Assembly: GCF_910594005.1 (NCBI RefSeq)
Contig: NC_057832.1
Span: 103,985,152 to 104,049,151, forward strand
Source: Cervus elaphus
Lineage: Eukaryota; Chordata; Mammalia; Artiodactyla; Cervidae
Reading direction: 5' to 3'
Length of the DNA: 64,000 nt
The notes beneath the pieces are model-generated. The model ran no database searches. It saw only the letters and a program-made list of their open reading frames with translations, and had not been told where the DNA came from. Within the stretch, counting starts at the first letter, position 1, and every line of letters starts with the position of its first letter. The position numbers and the translations under genes are program-made. Positions 34,901 through 47,170 of the stretch are shown here, piece after piece.

Positions 34901-37900
34901 TTTATTATCTATTAGTTTTACTTATTTAGAAACCAAGTTAATTTAGATCCAAAGTATCCTTCTGGGTCCATTTAAAGTCAAGAATCTGACACCATCTCCA
35001 CTGCCAGGGAAATGTCTCTCTTAATTTTTCTTCTGTTGTTTCACTTTGCTACATTTTTATCAGTAATGAATTTTTTTTTCCCTTTGAAGTTACAGTTATT
35101 GTTGGGGTGACATTCCTTTATCCAGATAAGCCACACAAAGTGCCTGTTGGTCTTCATTGTGGGGCCTCACAGTCTCCAGGTCATCAGGAATTGTTCTTGC
35201 AGAGCTGTCTAGATTCTCTGTCCTTTGCTGTCTGGGTTCTGTCCCTTCCATCTTGCCCTAGACCCCAGGGGAACCAGCCATAGCAACTGAGTGAACCCTT
35301 CCTGGGGAAAACTTGCCTGGAGTTTCTTTTATTCACAACCTTACCTCACCCCAGCCCCCAAAAGACTGCGCAAGAAAACTAAAGCAAATCAGATAGCCCA
35401 TCTCTCTTTTTTTTTCTTTAAAGAGCAGTTTTAGGTTCAGAGCAAAATTGAGGGGGAGGGACAGAGATTTCCCATATATCTCCTGCCCCAGCTGTATGCA
35501 CAGCTTCCCCACAGTCAACAGTCCCCACCAGAGTGGGGCATTTGTTACTCTCCAACCTCTGACACATCATGGTCACCCCAAAACCACAGTTTACGTTAGG
35601 ATTCACTCTTGGTGTCGTACGGGCTGTGCATTTGGACAAGTGTATAATGATGTGTTTCCATCATTATGGCAGATACCTCAGTGTTTAAGGTTCCTAGCGA
35701 ATTCAAGAGCAGATATATTGGTACCTTCAGAAAAGTGCTTGCAAAGTGCCAGAGTGCCCCTGATGAGATACTTCAACCCTATGCGAACCCTAAGTGAACC
35801 CCTTTGTGAAGCTGGGAGGGGAATGATCGAGATCTTCCAGAGTTTCCAATGCAGGATCTTACCAGATCCCCCCAGTAAGAACTGTGAGGCAGCTGGGATG
35901 GTCCCATTTTACACATGGATTTGCAGAAGCACAAAAGGTCAAATAACTTACTTAACCTTTGCCAGGAGGTCACAGGGCTGGCACTGAACCCCATGACTGA
36001 GGCCCAAAGCCCATTTTTTCCCAGTAAATCAGGCTTGTGTATAATATCCCACCCTCTGGGGAAGCTTTGCTTCTGTTTCATTTATTATTTTAGTGCCTTG
36101 TGCCACCAACCAGAGAAAGCATACTCCAAAGAACAGGAGCCCTGATCCTTTTTATATTTGCTGGAATGATTTTGCTCTTAGTAGGTGAAGAAGTTTCATT
36201 GGATTGATGGGCACTGCTTACAAGCTCTGGGCTCCAGTGGAACTCCCAGTGGGAGTCAGGGCAGTATCGTAACACTTTTAAGGTCTCTCAACAATCCCAG
36301 TGTAAATAAATGGATGGATAGAGTCCCTATAGGGGTGTAGATAGGTATCATGAGCAAAGAGGTCAGTTGTAAATAAGGCTAGATAATTAGAAGTTTATTT
36401 CTAGCCCATCATTATTATATAGAACAAAAAAGTAAACATGAAGCTTCATTTTGTTATGCCAGACTGACTTTTTAATTCAGTCATGGGATACATTTTACAT
36501 AGTTGAAACTTGTATATGCATAAAATTTTGTTTCTGATTTTTTGAACTAATGTTATTTTATTTGCATATTTCTATTTCTTCACATGATTCACTTACTTTT
36601 ATTTTACTGACTTTGCAGTCTTGTGATGTATTGTAATCAATTTGACCAGTTTTCTACTCTTTCCACTTGAGCTGTTTTCAAAAAGAATTTTTTAGTATTC
36701 AGTATTTAAAGGTTTTAGTATCTGAAGTATTTAGTATTTAACATATTGATAAAAATAATCTTAGCACTTTGGGGGGGGGGGGTTAAAATTACTGTTTTAA
36801 AGGGCAAAAGAGGATAAGAATAGTACTTATTATATAATTGCTGATAGTTTTCCAGAAAATGATTACAATGTGCCCAACAAAGTTATCAGTGCAGTGTTTA
36901 AAAATACCTTTCCATCTTTCGCCAGTAGGTGAATAATTAAAGTTATTTAATATTGTTTGTCTTTCTCATATTTTTGAGTAGGGACAACTGATACTTTTGA
37001 AAATGCTTCCCTATAATAAAATAGTCAATTTTGAGAAAGGGTGCTGAGTGGAAGAGGTATAGCTTGAGGGATAAATAAGAAAAACTTTCCTGGCATTTAG
37101 GGGGTGACCTGGGAGAGTAAACTGAGATAGAAGCAGAGAAAGTGAAGACACTAGAAACAGGATATACATGTAAACTAGGTGTACACAGGCTACTGGGAGT
37201 CAGAGAAGGTGGCGGTCAGTAAGGGTGAAGTAGTTGAGGTTAAGTTCTGAAGGAAGATCAAGAAAGTTTAAAATAAATGCTGAAAATGGGGAGAGTGACT
37301 GCAGAAATGGAGAGCATTTCTGTTGGGGGGGGGGTGTGTGCACTGGCCACAGGGAAGGGTCTCCCCCTTTCTTCCCCCCAAAGTGGACAGAAAAGAGTCC
37401 CAGCTAGGAAATGATTAAACACAGGGCAAGTAAGTGAGCCTGAGTGTCTTTTGAGCTGGTAACTCCTCATCAGAAAAGACATTCTTCTTGTGCCAGTAAC
37501 TGTGTGGTTAAGATGAATGACATCCTGCTCTCTTTCTTTCAGCAGGTGGATTTTTCCTGCAACCAGATTTCAGAAATGTGCAGTTTATCGGCATATGAGT
37601 CTCTCACGAAGCTAATTTTGGACAGTATCCTTTGAATGAGTAACGGGGAAAGTTTGGTTAATAGGCCCGTGTACTTAATACATGTGTCGTTAATATGTGT
37701 GTACTGGATGATATGAAGTAGTGCCGGATGGGCAGATTTACTAGAGATGTGTGACTCGTTGAAATGGCTCAGCATTGATACTCGCAAGACGAAGGAAGGT
37801 GTCTTACTGACCACGGAGTAAGATTGCAAGCAAAGCTTGCCAAGAACTTCTTACACCTGAGAATCTAAGAAGTGAGTCATTTTTCTAGTAAACATAGGCT

Positions 37901-40900
37901 TACTTTTAATTCTAGAACCAGATAAGAAGTTCTGTTTACCCAACTCCCTTCCTCAAATTTACTTAAACTGGTGCCCTACTTTATGTGTAAGTCCAATATC
38001 TGTAAATCCAGATATGACCAAAATTAGTGAATATTTATTTTGCAGAAAAATTCATACAAAGCTCCCTTTAACTAGCAATCTTCTCCAGTGTATTTCAAAT
38101 GATGCTTCCATAAAAAATGTTTTAACCGTTGTTAAACCAAAAACTTTTGATTCATAGCCAACTTTAGCAATATACCTGTTTCATGAGCCAGGCTCCCGTG
38201 CAAACAGAGTGCCTACTTTCAAGTAGACACACTCCAGCTTCTGGACCCTAAGGGGTTGACAGGGGATCTGTGAGTTTAATGAGCTTGAACCTCTTTACAC
38301 CAGAGACCGATGTTCTCTGGGTGATAAGGGAGCAGTGCCTTCTCTTTCTCAGTAAGTATCTTTCTACCCACCTGAGGATTTTTCGGGGCAGAGTGGAGAA
38401 TGAATTGATTGCCCTCGGGTGCCTCATTCCAGGGATGTGGCAGCAGCTAATACACACTACACTTGTAATGAGGCTGGGATGTAGGGAGAACAGAAGATAC
38501 ATTTTCTTGAAGACATATTTTGCAGGAAAAACCCTTTATTTGTATATGATGGAAAGCTTAAAACATAGCATCACTCTCTTTAGAACTTATATGTGAAAAT
38601 GAGCAATTCGTGGAAATTTAGATGGTGCTCTTGAAACAAGCAAGTGTTCCTGAATGTAGCCTAATAAGAAAATGATCAAAATGAAATGTTTTGATGACAG
38701 ACTAAAAGTACTACACATTAGCAGCACCCGTTCACAGAACCTTCACTTTTTACTTGACTGTTGTACGTGTATTGCATTTGCAAAGAGACAAAGTCTGACA
38801 ACCCTGATGCAGTCTGGCTTGGAGATCTCATCATCTCAGGCCATCTAGAAGAATGCTCCTCAAGGAGTAGCAGCAGCAGCAGCATTGCCTGGAACTTCTT
38901 AGAAATGCAGGCTCTTGGATGCTACGCCAGACCTTTGAAATCAGAATCTGCATTTTTAACAAAACCCCCTGGTGATGTGAGTTGATAGTAAAGCTTGAAA
39001 AGTACTAGTCTAGAAGTCAGCTGCCCCCTAAGCCCCCACCAGCCAAAAGAAATTGAGTATCCAGAGCCACTTGTAGCCCCCAGGGTACCCCGAGTGACAC
39101 TGTGACACAGCAGTCTGAAATTCTGTCTCCCAGAAAAATAGTCTTCATGTGCAGCGTGGAAGTGTCAGAGAAAACTATTCAATGATATTTTGGACTGAAG
39201 ATGCTCTTTAAAACATATCTATCATGAAAGTCTCAATTTCTACTAAATTTATCTTTCCATGTAAAAAGCTAAACTATTATGACTTTGTAAATGTCAGTGG
39301 AGAAAGAAATCAGGGTTTTTTTAAACTTAACTTTAGATGTAACAATGCAGTCTTCTCTCCAAAGTATAAAAAGCTTTAATTACTACATCAGAACCGATTG
39401 GAATTCAGAACATGGACACAAAATTAGAATGTACCGTAGCACTGTTCCTCACCTGGGTTTTTAAAAATGCAAAGACAAGTACCCAGAACAAGCTTCCCTT
39501 CATAAACAACTTCTTAGATAGCTTACAGCTTTGAAAGAGGGTAGGCTCGTTTTTAAACAGTACTAACTATGCCTCTTTCTTTTGTTCTGTTCAGGCGTAT
39601 CATGTTGTGTGTAGTTATGTAATTAGAGTTTTGAAAAGACTAAAAAGCTTTAAGATAAAGAATTTCTAGACAATTTTTTAATGTCAGTACATTTGAAAAC
39701 TTAGATGAAGTGGATAAATCCCTAGAAACATGTTATGTACCAAAGCACTGGCTTGGAGATAGAAACAGAGTAGCCCTATCACTATTAAAGTAACTCATTA
39801 CAAATTAAAATGAATTAAATATCTTCAAACAAAAACCCCACCAGACCCAAACTTTGAAGAACAAACCTTTCAAAAATGAACAAATTCTTTCAAAGATTTA
39901 AGACAGAAGGCACATGCACGGTTAATTCTAATAAGATTACTTTGATACCCAAACCAGACAAGGAAAGATAAGAGAAAGGAAAATGGCAGGCTTATTTCAC
40001 TTGTGATATAGACGTAAGAATCCTAAACAAAATATTAGCAAACTGGATTGACAATATATGAAAAAGATAATATACCATGACCAAGTTATGTTTATCTCGT
40101 GAATGTAAGGCTAGTTTAACAGTAGCAGATTTTAAAGTGTCATTAATAACTTGAACCGATTAAGGGAAATAAATCATGTGATCAATAGATACATAAACTC
40201 AATAGATACGGAAAATTTAATGGAATCCATTTTTCCTTCACAATAAAAACTTAGTAAAGTAGTAATAGGAAATTTCCTCAACTTGGTAAGAATGTCAACA
40301 AAAATATTTGAAACAAACTTTATCTCAACTGGGGACATGTTAAAAGCACTCTTTAAAATCAAGGATACAAGGCAAGATGGCTACCTTTGCCACTTCTAAC
40401 CGTCATTGTTTTAGAGGTGTTGCTGCTGCTGCTAAGTCACTTCAGTCGTGTCCGACTCTGTGCGACCCCATAGACGGCAGCCCACCAGGCTCCGCCGTCC
40501 CTGGGATTCTCCAGGCAAGAATATTGGAGTGGGTTGCCATTTCCTTCTCCAATGCATGAAAGTGAAAAGTGAAAGTAAAGTCGCTCAGTCATGTCCGACT
40601 CCTAGCGACCCCATGGACTGCAGCCCACCAGGCTCCTCTGTCCATGGGACTTTCCAGGCAAGAGTACTGGAATGGGTTGCCATTGCCTTCTCCGTTTAGA
40701 GGTGTTACTCAGTACCAAAAGATAAGAAAAAGAAATTAAAGGAAAATATAAAGATTGATACAGACAAAAAGTCATTTTTTATAGATGATGTGATTGTCTA
40801 CAGAGAATAGGTAAAAGAACTTGCAATAAATTACTAGAAATAACAGAGTTTTGAGAGTTCAACAAGATAGTTGGATATGACTTCAATAAACAGAAATCAG

Positions 40901-43900
40901 CTGCATTACTCTACACCACAAACAAGCAACTAGAAAACACAACCTTTAAAAGAAACACTATTTACAAGAATGTATTTCTTATTAAAGATGAGTAAGACCT
41001 GTAGAGGGAACATAATAAAACTTTATTGAAGAGTATTAAAGACATAGCTGAAGGGAAATATATTATGTTCCTGGATATGAAGATGGGAGAAGGTATGTAA
41101 AAATAATTTTATAGAAAATGAATCAGAAAGGCTAATAAACATATGAAGACGTGTCAACCTCACTTGTACTCAGGGAAATGCAATTCAAGACCATGAGATA
41201 CTGTGTCACAGCCATTCGATTGGCAGAATGTAAGAAATCTAAAAATACCCCATGTTGGAGAGCACATCGGTCCAGAGGATCTCTGTTTTTCTTCCTACAG
41301 TTGTGAAATTAGTTCAACCACTTTGGAAAGCAATTTTGTGCAGTCTTGTAAGGTTAAACATCCACGTTTTGTGACCTAGCCCTTTCATTCTTATGTCTAG
41401 GAAGTTTAGCTTACGTGTACCTGGAGGCTTGGGTAAGAATGCCCATAGCAACATTGCTTATAACAGCAAAAATTGAAATAGCCCAAATGCTCCTTGATAA
41501 GAGAGAGCATAAATAAATTATGGTATACTGATACAACAGCATTATCACACAGGAGTGAAAATGAATGAACTCTATCTCCATGTGCCACTTCAGTTGGCTG
41601 TTAATAAAACCAAATATAGTTTAGGTATAAAATCAAAGGGGAAAGGAAAGAAGAAATAGGCAATTCAGCCTAGGGGTTATCTTTGAGAGAGAGACATCAG
41701 GATGTTACAGCTGTTACATGGCAGCTCAGGGCTCCAAGACACAAAAGAAGCCACTGCCAGGTCTTCTTAAGTCTTAGATTTGGAACCAGGACTTTTCTGC
41801 CATATTCTTTGGCTTAAGGCAGGTCATGGGTGCAGCATGAATAAGCAGAGGCATGTATCAGACTACCACAGACCTGTGCTTTTAAGAATATTCATCAAAG
41901 TTTTAAAAGTAAATAGAAGCAGGCCGAGTAAAAAATTTTTTTAAAAATTTTAATTTGAAAATTAGAAATTAATTTCCTTGAAAATAATTATTTACCAAAC
42001 TTCAAACTTTAGCTCTATCAGAATTCCCTGGAGGGCTTGTTAAAACACCTGTTGCTGGTCCCCATCCTCCAGAGCTTTTGCTTAAGTAAGTCTGGAGTGG
42101 TACCTGAGAATTTGCATCACTAACAAGTTCCTGTTGTTCAGTTGCTAAGTTGTGTCCAACTCTTAGTGACCCCATGGACGGCAGCCTGCCAGGCTCCTGT
42201 CCTTCACTAGCTCCCAGAGTTTGCTCAGATTCATGTCTGTTGAGTCAGTAATGCCATCTAACCATCTCATCCTCTGCCAATTCTTAGGTGATGCTGATAT
42301 TGGTGGTCTGAGGACCACACTTTGAGATCCACAGCTCTAACCTAATCAGTCCCCTCTATTATATTTTGAATATCATGTTTTTTTAACCTGATGCCATTCT
42401 ACTTGTCCTTTTTTAAATGCTTTAGAAATTTAGCTGTTTTCTATTTTAAACTTTTTAAATTTGTAAGCTTTCCTTAGTGAGCATCTGTATTTTCTATTTG
42501 AGGGCGAAGAAATGCACCTTTGTTTAAAATAAAATTAAAATAGAAGTATAATTATCAATATTAGAAGCAGTTATTTAAAATAAAAACAAATCAGCTAATC
42601 AAACTAGTAGTGCTGACAATGTGATTATAGTAGATTATGTTAATAACTCAATGTTAACTATACAATATTAACTTTTTAGTTTATTATACTATTTTGTCCT
42701 TTGTAGGTGGGCAACTGATGATTAATTGATAAGCACCCCAAAATGAAAGATGATAAACTTTATCAAGGATAAGTACATTTGTTTAGGTTTAAGAAAGGAT
42801 GCAGTTTATTCTTTACCTATATATACAATTGATTGTTCATTGGAATTTATTCTATGATTAGAGAATCATGAAATTTTGAAAAATTGATTCACAGAATTTT
42901 TAAATCTAGACAGGATTCTAGGGATCATCTAGTGCTATTATTTTATTTTTTCTTTTCTTTTTTTTTGTCTTTAGTGCTATTATTTTATGGGAGAGAAGCC
43001 CAAGACCCAAGGACATGTCCAAGATTATTTGGTAAATGGTTGAACCAAGACTAGTCTTCTGAATTCCGTTGTTCTTCCCATGTTGCAATTCATTGAATAA
43101 TTACTACTTTTATCACATAGCCATTTAAAGTGTATGCGTGTTTCATTTCTTAAAGAGATTCACTCTCTGAGTGAAGAACATTTTTCACTGGTAAGGTGAT
43201 ATACATCCTTCAGGATTGATTTTGATTAAAGCCATCACTGTGGTTCTGTCCACTAAGAGAATTGTGATGGATTTCCTACTTATTTCTTAGCAACTGTTTT
43301 CTATACACCAGGCCCATATTTTATGACTATAGACAAATGAATAAGAGCAAATACCAGAGTGGCGAATAATTCATGTCAAGCACTGTGAACTGCGGACAGC
43401 ATCACCAAAATGTAAAAATATATCGTTGGGCTTTTCCCTTGCTGGAAAGTTATGCTTATGTGCCTTTGGGTTCCTTCACTCAGTTTCCATGAGGATCTAA
43501 CATTCCACAGTAAAAGATTTATTCATAGGATCATAAAACTTTAGAGTTAGAATGCAGTATGTTGATTCTTAGTTCTTTGAGTCTTTCTCCTAATAATGGC
43601 CTTTTAAAATTGAAATATACCTAAGAGAATTTACCTAGTAAGCTAATTCATTGTAACATTTTAGTGACTTAACTTATTATATTTCTTCTTATTGGATAGT
43701 CCCAAGACCTATTAAAGAATGTGAAAGAATAATGTTAGGAGGAAGGGCAAGTAACATTTCATGAAGGTTCTTAAGAAAATGAGATGGGAGAGAGAAAGTT
43801 ATTCCTGAACTCAGAGCTTTGGATGGACCAGTCCTGCATATTGACTGTTGTCATTGCTGGTAGTCACATATGATGTAACTATGGGAGTAATTAGTGGAGA

Positions 43901-46900
43901 AAGCTCTTATACCTCTGTTAAAAGTACTCTTTACTTAAGAACATGATTGCCGTTGATCCTTGAATAATGGTAAGAGTTAGGGACCAACCCAGAGCAATTG
44001 AATATCCTCACATAACTTTACAGTAAGTTCTTTGTTAGCCACAGTTCTGCATCAGTGGATTCAACCAACCTCTAGAGATGGTGTATCACTGTAGATGCAT
44101 TTAGTGAGAGAAAAAACAACTCAAGTAAAAGTGGTCCCATAAATTTCAAACCTGTTTTTCAAAGGTCAGCTTTAATTTATAGTGCTTGAAATTCCTTGAA
44201 ATTTAAAGAGGAGTGAAGAGTTGGGAAACAAAATTTTGGTGAAATGAAAGTATTTATCAACAGAAATGTTCAGTCAATTCCTCATCCTTTGCCCCAGTGT
44301 AGAAGCCCTGGCCATGTCTGCAGGGGGCATCTGTATTCCTCCTCCTTCTGGCCCTTGCAGTACTAATTTCATAATACAAGACTTTCCCTCCTATCCAAAG
44401 CTAGAAAGTAAACTGAAGGTAGTCTCTAATGTCTTGGGAAATCACTATACACACAGTCAACAAGCTTTCCTTTTCAATTCCCATTATCTCTTGGTGGTTT
44501 CTGGATCTCCATATTCTAGTTTTCTAATTCCTGCCTGGTTCCCATGGGAATCCTTCCTGACTCAGCCACTCACAAGCATTTGTTTTACTCTCCATCATAA
44601 ATCAGAGTATCTTCATTTCTGCTGAGGCTGAGCTACCAAGACCCTAGTGCTCCTGCAACAGGACTTAGAGACTATTGCTTCCTGGGCTAGAGTGAAACAG
44701 TTGGCCATTTGAACTTTTCCATGCTTAATTTTTCTTGCCAAAGAGTGCTACTCTGAGGATATTTTAATTCATCTATGGAGTGATTAAACAGCTCAAAGAA
44801 AATGGAAGCAGAAAGAAGGATCGTGTTTATGAGCATAACTGTCTGTTTGTAGAGCTAGTCTGGCAGGAAGCTTTGTGAAAGTGGTTTTGAAATGCATGCT
44901 GACAACAAGCAGAATTATGCTTCCGCCTAAGGATTGAATCTGGAACCTGTGAGGAAAATCAAGGAATTTCCAGTTAGCTTGGCAGTATTTTCTCATCATT
45001 GCTCTTAGTTTCTTAATTAACAGCTGTCTCTGGCCTAGTTCTTTCAGAATCCATCCTGGCCTGAATCCTCCTTTGTGTGCTGTTGGCCAGGAGGCAGAGG
45101 ATGTGATTCCTTAGCTTCATGTGCTTGTAATTTAGTAACAGTAACATCATGCCTTGTAAGTGTGAGGTACTTGATAGTTTGTACAACCCATTCACACTTA
45201 TTTTCTAAAATTTTTTCCTCATGATCTAACTTTTGGGCTTCATGGCAACCTGATGTTGTCTTCATTTTACAGATGAAAAATCTGAGCAGAGAGAACTTAT
45301 GTTGCATAGCTAGTAAGTAATAGAGTTAGGATAACTACAGATAATTATGAAGCAAAATGTATGTTTTTGTGACACAGTCTGTTCCTTTCTCTTCAAAACA
45401 TTTGTTGGTTCTGAGATTGATCTCCATAGGTGGGGTATTTGAAGTTGACCAGAAAAGGCTTTGAGGAAGAAACAGTTTGTTTAGAGTGAATACCAAGAAT
45501 TGGAATTGCCCCGATATTTACAGTTATAATAAACACTGCCAGACTGCCTCCAGAGAGGCTGTACCATAATGAACCCTCTCACCCAGTGGTATGGAAGAAT
45601 CTATCAAAACTTTTAAAATGTTTGTGAAACTGATAGGCGAAGAATAACATCTTAATTTACTTTCTCCTGACTATAGGTGAAGCAGAGTGTCTTTTCATAT
45701 GTTTTTTATGTTGGTGGTGGTGGTTTAGTTGCTAAGTTGTATCTGACTCTTGTGACCCCATGGATTGTAGCCCTCTGTCCATAGGATTTCCCAGGCAAAA
45801 ATACTGGAGTGGCTTGCTATTTCCTTTTCCTTGTTATGTTAGCCACTTAGATTTGCTCTTCTGAGAATTTCTTGATTATATTCTTTCCCCATTTTCTACT
45901 GGGCTATTGCATCTTTATATTTTCTAGATATTTAATTCGTTGTCTATTCTGTATGTTGTGAATATATGTTCTCCAAATCTGTCACTCGTACTTATTTATG
46001 TAAGTAAAAAGTAATAGAAGTAGAGAAGTGAGGTTATTCATCAAAAAGAAATGCTTACTATGCCAGTTTAATGCAAATGTTAAAAAAAGAAAGAGAAAAC
46101 TTAAAAAGTGGAATTTTAAATTAAAACCTGAAGAATGGGCAGGTTTTAGAAATAATTAGGAAAGCAGTATTAAAAAAAAGAAAGAAAGTCAAATGTAAAT
46201 TCCTGAACTATTAAGAAGATGGACCTGGCAAAATTGGAGAACTCTCACTGCATTATAATGAGGATGAAATTCAATAAATAGGTTTTGCTTAAAGTGAAGG
46301 ACCTTAAATGCCAGAGTGAAAATTTTGGAATTCGTCCTGTAAGAATTTGTTAATTGAAGCATGATATCCAATCAATATTTTGAAAAAAATTTAACCTGAC
46401 TATAGGGTGTAAGATGACTTGAAGACAAGAAGAAATGTAAGTTAGAGGTACCCACTGGTACCAAAGCTGAATTAAGCTGGAGATGAAAAGGAACGACATA
46501 TTTGAAGAGATGTTTTAAAGCAAAAAATGCCAGGTCTTGGTGATGACTGGATGCCCTGAAGATGACAATTGGCTGAGAAAATGGTGATGTCTTAGGCTAC
46601 TTGGGAAGGAAAACTGAGCTTTGGTGGAGAAATGACATTAAATCCTGGAAATTTGCCAAGAAGCTGTTCCTCTCCAAATTTTCTCAGCTGACATCTCAGA
46701 TGACCCATTTTCTGCAGATGACATCTCCTGGGCTGTTTTCCCGGTTATGGGGATGATAAAGAACATGTACGTCCCCAGGACAGCCCTGGATTCAGAATTT
46801 CTGCGTGTAGGAAAGTACAAGGGTCTCCCATGAAGACCATTAAGGGAGCAAAGGAAAAATGCTGCCAAAGAGGCAGCTTTGAACCACCCTGGTGGTTTCA

Positions 46901-47134
46901 CTCTGGCGATTAATTGTTGTTTCCTCACCAATTAAATGAGTCACATATGAATGCAAATGCAACTGAGCGCACTCAAAAGCTGTTACTTTTAAAAAAAAAA
47001 GTAGTGCTAGTACTAACTTCTTTCTTATCTTTTTTTTTTTAAATTTTTATTGGAGTGTAGTTGATTTACAATTTGTTAGTTTCAGGCGTACAGCAAAGTG
47101 AATCAGGTATGTTGCTAAGTCGATATATATGAAG

Positions 47135-47170
<36 letters not shown>

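Larger units (their letters stand above)
33982..37542 (+). other. LRGUK: LRGUK intron 4
   Basis: GT-AG intron of 3.6 kb ending in a tandem acceptor. It holds a MER5A-like element (34600-34815), an L1 3' UTR fragment (35420-35700), an antisense MIR (35880-36015) and G runs at about 36772-36782 and 37326-37334. The open frames in 35448-35987 read through the L1 fragment and are not genes. Confidence 0.85.

Noticed and set aside
35448..35987. 179-residue open frame on + in intron 4
   Set aside because: Its first half is an L1 3' UTR fragment and the second half runs into an antisense MIR; no coding signature.
38270..38596. 108-residue frame in intron 5
   Set aside because: Overlaps a frame on the other strand, no domain features and no conservation evidence available; treated as chance.
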